Below, piece by piece: positions 1-9,400 of a DNA stretch of 64,000 nucleotides. Position 1 is the first letter of the stretch. Each line of letters starts with the position of its first letter. The position numbers were made by a program, and so were the translations under genes. The notes beneath the pieces were generated by a model that was not told the DNA's origin, searched no databases, and saw only the letters and a program-made list of their open reading frames with translations. The stretch comes from Reticulitermes speratus (taxonomy: Eukaryota; Arthropoda; Insecta; Blattodea; Rhinotermitidae), in NCBI GenBank assembly GCA_021186555.1, contig JAJKFL010000007.1:27826677-27890676 (forward strand), written 5' to 3'.

Positions 1-109
1 TTCATCTCCAGTTCCAATTGGTCCTGGAGCCGCCTACGGGCTTTACGCTCCTTCTTCAGCCGCTTCTGATAAATCACTGCAACAAACATAAAAAAATCAG
101 CACGAGTAC
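1..109. other. Unassigned start of window
   Basis: I see no gene or repeat that I recognise here. Short open stretches exist but resemble nothing. Confidence 0.4.
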
Positions 110-340
110 AAATATTTCAGATGAGCAAATAGGCAAGAATATAAGTAGGACATGTAGTACGCGTAGAGGGATCATAAATGTGTACAAAAATTGTAGTCGG
201 GAAACCTGAATGGAAGGCATCACTTAGAGATCTAGATGTAGAGGGGAGGATTATATTAAAATGGATCTTAAAGAAGTAAGACGGAAGGTTATAGCCTGGG
301 TTCAATTGGCGAGGCATAACATCCAGTGAACATGACTTAC
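110..340 (+). mobile_element. Old LINE-A 3'-end fragment
   Basis: This is a decayed copy of the LINE-A reverse-transcriptase C-terminus. The stretch at about 141-162 resembles the part encoding GHVARM in the copy at 431-961, and 228-280 can be read as RGEDYIKMDLKEV, matching [13 protein letters not shown] there. Substitutions and small indels break the frame. It lies only about 100 bases upstream of a younger LINE-A copy in the same orientation. Confidence 0.7.
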
Positions 341-430
341 ACCATGACACCATCGTGACGTCTCATAAAACGCGTTTATCAACAGTGCTGTTAGAATTTC
401 AAATTTCGCAATATTCGCACGATAATGAAA

Positions 431-961
431 ACATAATGTGGCCTGTTGTTTTGTATGGGTGTGAGACTTGGTCTGTCACACTGAGGGAGGAACATAGGCT
501 GAGGGTGTTCGAGATTAGAGTGCTGAGGAGGATATTTGGGCCTAAGTGTGACAAGGTAATAGGGGAGTGGAGAAGACTACATAACGAGGAACGTAATGAT
601 CTGTACTCATCACCAAATATTATTCGGGTGATCAAATCGAGAAGAATGAGGTGGGCGGGGCATGTAGCACGTATGGGTGAGGGGAGAGTTGCATACAGGG
701 TTTTGGTGGGGAGACCTGAGGAAAGGAGACCACTTGGAAGACCCAGGCGTAGATGGGAGGATAATATTAAAATGGATCTTCAAGAAGTGGGATGGGGGGC
801 ATGGACTGGATTGATATGGCTCAGGATAAGGACAGGTGGCGGGCTCTTGTGAGTGCGGTAATGAACCTTCGGGTTCCATAAAACGCGGGGAATTTCTTGA
901 CTAGCTGACGACCAGTTTGCTTCTCAAGAAGGACTCTGCTCCATGGAGTAAGTTAGTTAGT
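431..961 (+). pseudogene. LINE-A non-LTR retrotransposon, 5'-truncated 3' end
   Basis: An open stretch encodes the C-terminal tail of a non-LTR reverse transcriptase. Landmarks in order are [71 protein letters not shown]. The polymerase motifs proper lie upstream and are missing. Near 800 the frame shifts relative to the family reading ([14 protein letters not shown]). The copy ends in a short (TTAG)n tail at about 945-961, and an 8-base direct repeat TAATGAAA at 423-430 and 962-969 fits a target-site duplication. In an intact element this part follows the reverse transcriptase and would take part in reverse transcription of element RNA. The clade is uncertain: RTE-like or CR1/Jockey-like. 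Confidence 0.85.
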
Positions 962-969
962 TAATGAAA

Positions 970-1060
970 CCTTCTGATTATACATAATGAAGGGAATTTT
1001 TTTAATGAGCTGATGGACTGTTAACTTCTGGTGACAAGCTTAGCTCCATGAAGTTATCAA
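970..1060 (+). mobile_element. Second LINE-A 3' tail fragment
   Basis: This segment follows the end of the previous copy and repeats the LINE-A untranslated tail in decayed form (GAAGGGAATTT, then a stretch like GACGACC..TTAGCTTCTC..., then AGCTCCATGAAGTTA). The younger copy probably inserted next to or into this older tail. Confidence 0.6.
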
Positions 1061-1900
1061 TATATTTTTATTTTCATATTTTCTGTACTTCTTATTCCCA
1101 TTTATGCTTTTTTTAAATATCTTAGTTGTATTTGATTTGTATAATTTTAAAATTTTTTCTGTATCTTAATTCCTCGTTCATATGTAACAATTTTTTATGC
1201 AAAAACTCCTTTCGCCGTTATACGACGAATTTCTTCCGCTTCCTTTCCAAGTTTCTTACTCGGTAGTCTTCTAGTTATTTTAAGCTACTGACAGTGTCGT
1301 TAAACGATCACTAATTTAACATTCACAATCGCCGTCCAACTCAATATATAAAACTTAAGCAGTTGAAACAGGTATAGATGAAATAGGATATCAATCTGAT
1401 ACAATTCCTTTTATTGGCATAAGATCAAGAATAACTTCTTTACATGATTCAGCTAAAATTAAAAGCCATCATCAGATAATTTAAAATATATATAAATAAA
1501 ATATTCACAACAGTATATTTCTTCGAGATAGGTTTTTGATAATCTCAAATCACGTTTCATTATGTGTCTTTATACAGCATGTTGCAATTATTTTGTCCTA
1601 AAATATGAACATAAAATATGTTTCATGATTTAATCCTAATCGTTTATATAAAGGTGACTTAGTTATAAAGAGTGGCGCAGAAGTTACGTGACAGTACAGT
1701 CAACATGTTAAGCATCGAGTGTTAAGTGACTTTTTGTATCACCCTGTATATCGTTAGATAATTTTGTTGATATTTGTTTTGTCGAATATTATTACTCGCG
1801 TGTCTGAGATTTCTCTGTCAATATTAACATGGTGGATGGAACAAATTCAATGATACTTTTTTCTTTTTTGTATTGGTTGATGTTCTTATGGTGTATATCG

Positions 1901-1902
<2 letters not shown>
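1061..1902. other. AT-rich unassigned sequence
   Basis: AT-rich sequence with no long open frame and no repeat shared with the rest of the window that I could see. Confidence 0.5.

Positions 1903-1933
<31 letters not shown>
1903..1933. repeat. (GA)n microsatellite
   Basis: An almost perfect GA dinucleotide run of about 15 units. It makes a short open frame spell (ER)n, which is not a protein signal. Confidence 0.95.
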
Positions 1934-1935
<2 letters not shown>

Positions 1936-2178
1936 TGTCTCTCACTATCCGGTCAGATTTTTATTTCGGTGTAAGTTGGAGAGCGGTGTATGTCGGCTAT
2001 GTGGTGTATAAATAGGAAGTATATTTACCTCTTATAGTACGTACAAAACGGGATGATTCAAACCAAATTTTAAAAAGATCATTTAAATAATAACACGCGA
2101 ATCTAAGGCCCCGTCTCATCTATTGATTCATTGCAAGCCTAATGGAGAAATTTCTAGGACATCGCAAAACCCATGCTG

Positions 2179-2226
2179 TTCCGACTTAGACAGGTTCCGA
2201 CTTAGACAGGTTCCGACATAGACAGG
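2179..2226. repeat. 16 bp tandem repeat, three copies
   Basis: Three head-to-tail copies of TTCCGACTTAGACAGG; the third has CATA for CTTA. Function unknown. Confidence 0.9.
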
Positions 2227-2956
2227 TTACAACCGGTCCGGTCACCACATGTAGCGAGAAGGGATGAAAAATAACTTCATCAACACGATACGTAGCGCCA
2301 AAGATTATAAAAGAATGGTCCGAGTTGACCACGAGTGATTACACTGAAGCTAGTAACCCCATTAACACCAACAATAGCAACTCAAAACAATACACAACCA
2401 ACAAATTTGTCTCTTTCAACTAATACACTAATCCCCCCACCCCCTTCCTTCCGTGCAGAACCTATAGCCATAGGTCGGTATTTTCTTGTTATTTTATTCT
2501 TTCTTTAACAAAAGATATAAAAGAAAAGGGAAGTTAGATGCAAGGTCAGAAACCAATAATTTTGATGCAAGTTCTTTGTCGGAAAGAAAGTTATTTGGGT
2601 GGGGGTTCCCCCCCCCCCCCCTTACAGTGTGGTTGCTCTATTCTCTTGGAGCGGTTGTAAATATTTGCTCGTGCGAACAGGAAAGAGGGGGGAAAAAAAT
2701 GAGGAAACAAAAGGTGTACTATGAGAGTATGTATCTAAGATGAATGATCATGGAGTATGTGGATCCCAGTTTGTGGCCCCCTACACCGCAAAGGCTTTCG
2801 TGTCTCAGAAGAATAAGAAGTTCTGTATTCGGGGAGAAACTATGAACTGTGCGAATTTAGTACTGCGATAAAGACCAGACTGAGGTGTTCAGTTATCGGT
2901 CCTCTCTCTGTTTCTCACTTCTAGTCGCCCTGTAACAATATTTTCACCTTTCACGT
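2227..2956. other. Unassigned, with C14 homopolymer
   Basis: No gene recognised. A run of about 14 C lies at 2608-2621. The longest open frame here (2486-2743, plus strand) has low-complexity, basic, non-protein-like composition. Confidence 0.5.
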
Positions 2957-3017
2957 GTTCTGTGTACACCTCTGTGGCCTTAATACACCCGAATATATTT
3001 TTTATATGTATGTTTCT

Positions 3018-3227
3018 GAAACACTGATTGAAGGAAATTAGAAGGAAGGATAGAAATGACGGGACGACGAGGGAGAAGACGCTAAGCAGCTACTGGATGA
3101 CCTTAAGGAAAAGAAAAGATACTGGAAATTGAAAGAGGAAGCACTAGATCGCACCCTGTGGAGAACTCGCTTTGGAAGAGGCTACGGACCTGTCGTAAGA
3201 CAGACTACAGAATGAATGAATGAATGA
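3018..3227 (+). pseudogene. LINE-B 3' end, frameshifted
   Basis: This matches the last ~200 bases of the LINE-B copy at 56415-56856: GRIEMTG, then GRRGRR, then KQLLDDLKEK, KLKEEALDRTLWRTRFGR, YGPVVRQTTE. An extra base near 3084 (GACGCTAAG against GACGTAAG) breaks the frame. The tail is (GAAT)n at about 3209-3230. A possible 8-base target duplication ATGTTTCT occurs at 3010-3017 and 3228-3235. Confidence 0.85.
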
Positions 3228-3235
3228 ATGTTTCT

Positions 3236-3486
3236 ATAGGGTGGGATAGCGTAGTCGGTTTAACGACTCGCTACGGGCTGGGCGGTTTGGGGTTCGAACC
3301 CCGGTGGCAGGTGAGATTTTCCGCATCTGTCCAGAACGGCCCCGAGGCCCACCCAACCTCTTGTACAACGGATACTCTGTCTCTTTCCCCGGGATAAAGC
3401 GGTAGGGCGTGGCGTTGACCACCCACCCCAATCTAGCGCTGAGGTTAAAGAAAGAGTAAGCTATGTCTTTGTAGCCTATACCCAAA
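3236..3486 (+). mobile_element. SINE-2 (tRNA-derived)
   Basis: The head has a pol III A box (TAGCGTAGTCGG, about 3246-3257) and a B box (GGTTCGAACCCC, about 3290-3301), followed by the SINE-2 body (GTCCAGAACGGCC, CACCCAACCTC, GGCGTGGCGTTGACCACC, GAGGTTAAAGAAAGAGTA). It sits directly behind the LINE-B tail. Confidence 0.85.
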
Positions 3487-3587
3487 TATATTGTTCTGTG
3501 TACACCTCTATTCCAAATATATTTTTCATGTTTCTAATCCATAAATATTTATTACGTATTACATTTTCGCATGCTCAGAACTGACAT

Positions 3588-3842
3588 GAGATCTGCGCTC
3601 TTCTGAGATATTACGCAGCGTTGTGTGGTAGTTTGTACCGACGTTTCGTGACAACTTCTCGTCCCATCTGCAATATTCAGGAAGTCCAAGAAGCTTCTTT
3701 TTGGACTTCAAGGATAAAGAAATAATCTTCTTGGACTTTTTGAACCTTGAAGATGGGACCGATAGGTTTCCCTAAACGTCGGTACACAACTACCACTCAA
3801 CGCTGCGCAATATCGCAGAAAAGCGCAGATCTCATCACGACA
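3588..3842. mobile_element. Fold-back element, family FB-A
   Basis: Two arms in opposite orientation: 3588-3690 and the reverse complement of about 3705-3842 share GAGATCTGCGC, ATATTACGCAGCGTTG, GTGGTAGTT and CCGACGTTT, then GTCCCATCTTCAAGG. Each arm carries a TTGAAGATGGGACC..CGAAACGTCGG block that recalls the hammerhead-like motif described at 18393-18434, but with U in place of the first core C. No open frame. The same family recurs at 17864-18105, and as single arms at 18645-18720, 60548-60650 and 63010-63100. Confidence 0.8.
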
Positions 3843-5400
3843 TCACGCACAGAACTGACATTTCACCACAAATAAGCAGAGAAATGCCATCAATTGGTGG
3901 TAATTTATTTTATTATATGCTGTGTAAATAACGAAAAATGTAATTGGGGTTAAAAAGTTCAGTAAAGTGTAACGCATTACGTCAATAATATTTAAAAGAT
4001 GATTTTTCCACCAGTAACTTGAATGTACACATGGCGTGAGCATTTTTCGAACAATTTTTATGTAAAGATTCAAGAGTTCTAGGATGTTAAGCCTTGTGGA
4101 TTAATGGAAGAAATGGCCTTGCCCGAAACGTCGATAACCGTTCATGTTCTATTCGTACAAGCACGACATGTGTATCGGACATAACATTGGTCAAATATTT
4201 TCCCATTTAACGTTCTGTGTTTAGTTCTTTCTCAAAGGAACGTTTGTTGTTATATTCCAATTGTAATGTATAATTTGTGTCATTGGAGACATATTTAGAG
4301 CCCCCGACGGAGAGCTGGAGGCATTTCTTTCACATGTTTGCCCAAATAATAAATGTAGCATGCATGGTCCTGTGATATAGGAGGTATATTGAAAATATTA
4401 ACCCTCATTGCAGTTTCAAAATATTATCTATTTACGTATGAGAAAAAACGAGTTGATGATTTCCAAATATAATTCTATCATCACACACTAATCAAAAAAT
4501 TAATCGCAAATAAGTAAATACAGAAAGATAAATATGATATTCTGATATATAAATTTTGTGTAATGAATTATCGAATTGTACTTTTTGGGCCTGGTATTGC
4601 CATGGGGCCATGCGATACATGTTGAGTGTATTCCTGGAACCCCCGCTGATAGATGCAAGCCCCCCCTCACAGTTCACATCAGCGGGGGCCCCTCGTCTCA
4701 CCAACATCCAATAACCGAGCAGTCTGGACCCCACCATATATAACGCTCTGCAACATCATTTCACCAGACAAAAGAAGCCGTTAATATATGTGGTAATCAC
4801 ACTGTCCGTCTGTCCGGTATAATAATTACCAATACCATATCAACAGATAGGCCTAGACTCTCAAGACAACTAATCACTGAAGACGTTTTTACTGGCGGCT
4901 CATAGAAAGCCCCTTTTTTTTCTTCTTAATTACAAACCACTGCCATTAACTTGTAAGCCTACGTGTATGCATTAATCTATGAGTGTTTCAGACAATTTTC
5001 TGGCTGCGAGTTCAGAGTATAAAGTAAAAACAATCAAAACAACCACGACAATTAATTAATAGCTAAAACAAAGATTACGACAGTCTTTCAGCTGCAGTAC
5101 AATCACCGAAATTTGTGGTCATCTGTTGCTTCTTATACAGGGCGTTTCAGTTTCAAATTTTAGCACCAGAGAAGGGTTAATTTCGGCGCATCCTGGCAAA
5201 TACTGGGCCACGACAGCTTGATTTAAATTTAAATTTGCAAAATAAAACAAGTATGGAATATAAGTACAACACAATTCGTAATAATGCGTTTTTTTTTAAT
5301 TTCGAACAAGAATATGAAATTAACGAAAAATATTTTATGTTAGGTCATATCTGTCAACATGAATTACACATTTTACTAAAACGTCTTATATTTTTGGGAC
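3843..5400. other. Unassigned, with hairpin at 4640-4688
   Basis: No gene recognised. An 11-base perfect inverted repeat CCCCCGCTGAT (4640-4650) and its complement (4678-4688) enclose 27 bases. A decayed FB-A-like piece (CCCGAAACGTCG) is visible near 4117-4130. A minus-strand open frame over 4492-4737 has no family I recognise. Confidence 0.4.
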
Positions 5401-5412
5401 TTTACGTACATA

Positions 5413-5752
5413 AGAAAAGGTAAAGGTAAAGGTAAAGCAAATCGTGTACAGGCCTGTCCAGGTTCCACGAAGTTGAGGCTCCCAGATTTCAAGACAATCG
5501 ACACATGAATGTAGTAAGGTTGTCAGCCCTACGCACCGGTCGCCTTTAACCCCCAGAAAATATTCCTGGTACTCATTTGTGTTAAAGACTAAGTCGACCC
5601 CCAGGGCCATAGTGAGGCCGGAAGGATTATGTCAATGAAAAACTCCAATTATCCCATCGGGAATCGAACCCGCGACCTTCCGGCTTGTAGCGCAGTGCCC
5701 CAACCAACTGCGGCACCACGTACCCCCATTTTGCGGCACCACGTACCCCCAT
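5413..5752 (-). mobile_element. SINE-3 (tRNA-derived) with 12 bp target duplication
   Basis: Read on the minus strand, a tRNA-like head (A box near 5700-5712, B box GGGTTCGATTCCC near 5650-5662) is followed by the SINE-3 body (GTCGACTTAGTC, GTACCAGGAATATTTTC, CGGTGCGTAGGGCTGAC) and a (CTTTAC)n tail at 5413-5437. TTTACGTACATA flanks it at 5401-5412 and 5753-5764. At the 5' end a 23-base unit is duplicated (5710-5732 and 5733-5755). Confidence 0.92.
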
Positions 5753-5998
5753 TTTACGTACATACAGGCCTAAATTTCACTTTCTGAGGATAAAGTATCA
5801 CAGGACTATATTATTGAGTGATTAAGTTTTATTTGCCGACGAACATATTTTGTTAAATGTTTAACATATCCAAAAAACGTTCAATAAAAGTTGTCGAAGT
5901 ATCGAGATGTTATACAGCGGTATTTTGTAGAATAAGCCGTTTCCGTGAAGAAGGATGAAGTTCGACTTGTTTCATTTAATGAAGAGAATGCCTTAGAC

Positions 5999-6462
5999 CA
6001 GCGGTTCCCAACGCGGGCGGTGGGATTACCAGGTGGGTGCTAATAGGTACGAGAGGTGGAAGGGAGCGCTGTTATTACCACAGGGGGGCGCTAGTAGACA
6101 AGTAGTGCATTTATTTTTATAATAAAATTCAAATAAAGTAATTTTTGTGTTAAAAATAAAAAATGAACTAAATTTTTTAGTATTTTAATTTATGAATCTT
6201 ATTCAAGCACATATTATTTTTTAATAAACTATTGCTAGGTAAATTATTGTTAATCATAAAAAATACAATAAATTTTAATTCATTAGTTAACACATAAAAC
6301 ATTAAGTTTAACTCTTATAATTTTATTTAAACGATTTTTTAAATAGAAAATAAAAGTGGAAACAAAAGCGCATTTATGTTCTTTTAAAAAAAGGTAGGGG
6401 GGCGCTGTGGGTGTGTTATAGAACCAAGGGGGCGGTCGACCGAAAAAGTTTGGGAACCAATG
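5999..6462. mobile_element. hAT-type MITE with 8 bp target duplication
   Basis: The ends form a short inverted repeat, CAGCGGTTCCCAA against CATTGGTTCCCAA on the other strand, typical of hAT elements. The host octamer CCTTAGAC is repeated exactly at 5991-5998 and 6463-6470, the 8-base duplication expected of hAT transposases. The 464 bases inside are AT-rich with no transposase, so the element is non-autonomous. Confidence 0.9.
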
Positions 6463-6470
6463 CCTTAGAC

Positions 6471-7306
6471 GAACACTGGCCAAAATCTACTTTATCTTTA
6501 ATATAATAATGTGTAATAAAGATTTGGTTAGTAGTTTGATATAGAAAGCACACACGGATGGACATAACTGCTATTTATGCAGTTATCTTATGTAGACTAA
6601 ATTGTTTAAATAACGGACAAGAAAGGCTTAAAACTGGTTTAATGAAGCCTGAAGTTTTGTACTTTTTCACGAAATCGCGTCGAGCAGTTTTTGGTACATA
6701 GTTTAAATTGGAGACTGAAATATTCCATTATTGTTCACTTTCAACAAAGCGATTCTTTATTCTTGCACAGTAGCAACTAATCACTATATTTTTCTTCAGT
6801 TTTCTTTTAAAATAAAACTTACACAATAGACGAAACCAAGCACTGGAACAAACACAAATGTAACAAAGAAGAACAAGTTATTCATTTCTTATAAGAAAAC
6901 CACCTTTTTTTTTTTGAAGAATGTGGGAGGTCACAGTTGTACGAGATTCCAGTTTTGCACAAGAAATCAGACAAGCATAAAATTCGCTACAGTAGCTTCC
7001 TCAGGGGACCACACAGGAGCAGGGACCGGCCGCGTAGGAAAAGGCCGGCCACTGGCCATTTGCTCGCGCGGTGATGTGAGCCGCCGGTTCGCGCTGCGAC
7101 AACATGCTGTCACTCAGGGCAAGAGCGGTACATGTCACGCGCCTCGCAAAGATTATTCGAGGATTCGAGGGATTTATTGTTTTGTGAAACACAGAGGCTT
7201 GCCACGTTATTTGTTAAAACCCTTCGCTGCATTCTCGTTGGTTGAAATGTAATTAGCTAACCACGAACAATAGATTTTAAGAAAATAAATTACTCTGAAA
7301 CTAAAT
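6471..7306. other. Unassigned, with GC-rich patch
   Basis: Mostly AT-rich and featureless, except about 7010-7150, which is GC- and CpG-rich (GGCCGGCC, CGCGCGG, GCGCTGCGAC) against an AT-rich background. Both strands are open there for about 60-110 codons, but neither translation resembles a family I know. Confidence 0.4.
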
Positions 7307-7524
7307 CATTAACAGTCACAACATACCTATCTTTATTAGAAAATAGAGTCCGTATATTTAATTAAGCGACATGTTTCGACATAAAACTAGGTCATCTTCA
7401 GGCTGGTACACTTTTACTCTTTATTTAAAGTGCAAGAGCCTGAAGATTTAGGTCGAATCATGTGCTTAACTAAATATACGGACTCTGTTGTCTAATAAAG
7501 ATAGCTGTGTTGTGCTGTTAATGG
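7307..7524. mobile_element. Fold-back element FB1 with hammerhead-like motif
   Basis: Arms 7307-7421 and about 7430-7524 are inverted copies: CATTAACAG, TATCTTTATTAGA, AGAGTCCGTATATTTA and ACATG..TTCGAC occur on the left and, complemented, on the right. Each arm holds a CTGAAGA...GAA block; the left is well kept (7365-7404, minus), the right has lost part of stem II and reads GAATC. No coding potential. Confidence 0.8.
7365..7404 (-). ncRNA. Hammerhead-ribozyme-like motif (left arm of FB1)
   Basis: Minus strand: AGC, core CUGAAGA, U, a GAC..GUC hairpin, GAA, ACAUGU as a two-pair stem III, C as the cleavage-site base, then GCU. Stem I strands AGC and GCU are complementary. The layout follows a hammerhead with a very short stem III, as known in Penelope-like elements. 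One extra base lies between the core and stem II compared with the textbook form. Activity not shown. Confidence 0.45.
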
Positions 7525-7694
7525 CCTTGCTTGTGCGTATCGTCACACAACGGTACATCACGCGTACAGGTTAAAATATTTTCCTTCGTTTATTTTAACC
7601 CACATGTTCTAATCTGGTTCCCAAGAACTGGGTCCTGTCTTGAGCCAGTTAAATTTTCGCCCACATCCATGTAACATACAAGGTCAATTTTAAT

Positions 7695-7925
7695 TTTTTG
7701 AAGACCAAGACGTAGATGAGAGGATAATATTAAAATGATCTTCAAGAAGTGGGATGGGGTCATGGACTGGATTTATATGGTTCAGGATAGGGACAGATGG
7801 CGGGCTCTTGTGAATGCGGTAATGAACCTTCGGGTTCCATAAAATGCGGGGAATTTTTCACTAGCAGGACCTGTTAGCTTCTCAAAGGACTCTGCTCCCT
7901 GGAGTTAATTGTAGTTATTACATCT
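7695..7925 (+). mobile_element. LINE-A 3' end fragment
   Basis: It matches the last ~230 bases of LINE-A, from the part encoding RRR.EDNIK (7705-7740) through the tail GGTAATGAACC, TTCGGGTTCCATAAAATGCG and AGCTTCTCAAAGGACTCTGC. Single-base deletions break the frame. The (TTAG)n tail is nearly lost. Confidence 0.85.
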
Positions 7926-8193
7926 ACACGTAGATGTACCCAGTATATTCTTTCTTTCAGAATGTCAAATAAAATTTTATATGCTACTGAGATTAACTGA
8001 TTTACTAATTATAAATTTTTGTAATTTTATTAATTTCACTCTTTTATATTACCAGATAATTAACATTTGGCATATTCAAAGTAGCCACTCGTTCAGAGAC
8101 GTGTAATGTCTTTCGGCAGCAGGGCGCCATGTCTGTGGGTTGGAACCCACGTTGTCTGACTTTATATTTATATATACCGTGCATTTTTGATAA
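7926..8193. other. Unassigned AT-rich stretch
   Basis: Nothing recognised apart from a short palindrome around 8137-8152 (GTGGGTTGGAACCCAC). Confidence 0.4.
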
Positions 8194-8342
8194 TTAATTA
8201 ATTTTATTTAAATCCAACAAATGCACTACACTTTCTTTCACTGTTTTCTTGCCCCTACATTTTTCTTGCCGAAACATATGTAGGGGCACGAAATCAGTAA
8301 AAGAAAGTGTAGTGCATTTGTGGATTGAAATAAAATTAATTA
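8194..8342. mobile_element. Fold-back element FB4, near-perfect palindrome
   Basis: Arms of about 68 bases (8194-8263 and 8275-8342) are inverted copies, both carrying AAATGCACTACACTTTCTTT and an end TTAATTAATTTTATTT. At the turn sits GCCGAAACATATGTAGGGG, the 3' half of the hammerhead-like motif; the CTGANGA half is missing, so one arm probably lost it by deletion. The AATGCACTACAC terminal motif is shared with 45820-45912. Confidence 0.85.
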
Positions 8343-8376
8343 ACCACGTTGTCTGGTTCTGTCTGTTGTACTATAT

Positions 8377-8700
8377 TTAAGTTACAGCATTGATATGGGC
8401 CGACACCTTCTGCAAGTGATCTACCAAATGTATAAGAATGATACTGGTGTTCGGAACACATTGCTCTTGACATAACCCCACAGGAAAAAATCCAGTGGTG
8501 TTATGTCTGGTGAATGTGGAGGCCAAGGCATTGGACCGTCTCTGCCATCCCACACAACGCGCGCGTTCCTGCACAGTCGCCATTTCACAAACAACTGACT
8601 GAGAAACGTAAAGATGGCCACTTATGCCATCTGTTGGCGGCAAAAAAAAAACTTCCAGAGTTTCAGTGTAATCTGCCGCAAACCGCATGTGGCTAGCTCA
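8377..8700 (-). pseudogene. Tc1/mariner-superfamily transposase relic
   Basis: The minus strand reads GRDGPMPWPPHSPDITPLDF followed by FLWGYVKSNVFRTPV, the region around the last catalytic Asp (in SPD) of IS630/Tc1/mariner DDE transposases. An intact enzyme cuts the element out and pastes it at TA sites. Only about 60-80 residues are recognisable, with a likely frameshift after RTPV. The upstream part, with the DNA-binding domain and the first two catalytic residues, is absent. Confidence 0.75.
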
Positions 8701-8969
8701 ATTTGTTTGGGCGCCACAATTTTTCAAAACCCCGAAGGGACTTCGTGGACGCACTGTACGTAGTTTAGACGGTGCTCCTGAAGTGGATGAAGTCACATAA
8801 AATCATGCATGAAGGCTAAGAAATAAGGTTAATGTATACAATTTACTGAATATGCGTTTGATTTGTCTGCTGTCTGATTTGGGGCTCAAATTTCAGTACG
8901 AGTGCAACTGCCGGTTATTGGAATTTACTGACAAATTGATGACGATGATTGTCATGACAACAACAACGA

Positions 8970-8984
8970 CCCCCCCCCCCCCCC
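8970..8984. repeat. C homopolymer
   Basis: A run of about 15 C, following CAACAACAACGA. Confidence 0.9.
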
Positions 8985-9162
8985 ACAGAATACTGCAATT
9001 ATTAATTTTAACTTAATAAAAAATTACATGTTTAGAGCGCCTGTACTGTAACTAAGGGAGCTTAATTACAATTAGGCCTACAGAGATGTACTGCATGAAA
9101 GTGTGCGGCAGTGTTAGAATAAACTAAAAAGTGTCTTATTTAATTTCGTGTCAGCTTTTATT

Positions 9163-9400
9163 CGCCGTGTCATGGCTCAGGCTGTTAGTCGCCGGCCTGT
9201 CACCGCGGAGGCCCGGGTTCGATCCCGGGTCAGTCCATGTAGGATTTGTGGTGGACAAAGTGGCACTGGGACAGGTTTTTCCTCGATTACTTCAGTTTTC
9301 CCCTGTCAATTGCATTCCACCAATGCTCCCTACCCATGCATTCATCTACCACCAACGCTAAATAAACTTAGTAATTCACAGTGTCGTTAAATAACACACT
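9163..9400 (+). mobile_element. SINE-5 (tRNA-derived)
   Basis: The head CATGGCTCAGGCTGTTAG provides the A box and GGGTTCGATCCC (9215-9226) the B box; the body reads CAGTCCATGTAGGATTTGTG, GACAAAGTGGCACTGGGACA, TTTTCCCCTGTCAATTGCAT. The 3' part (CATCTACCACCAACGCTAAA, then AGTGTCGTTAAATAA) differs from the other SINE-5 copies here, so this is a subfamily. Target duplication not identified. Confidence 0.85.

Noticed and set aside
355..852. 165-codon open frame as a host gene
   Set aside because: Its 5' part lies in flanking DNA and the rest is the LINE-A reverse-transcriptase tail repeated throughout the window.
4492..4737. 81-codon minus-strand open frame
   Set aside because: It contains the hairpin at 4640-4688 and resembles no family I know; length is within chance.
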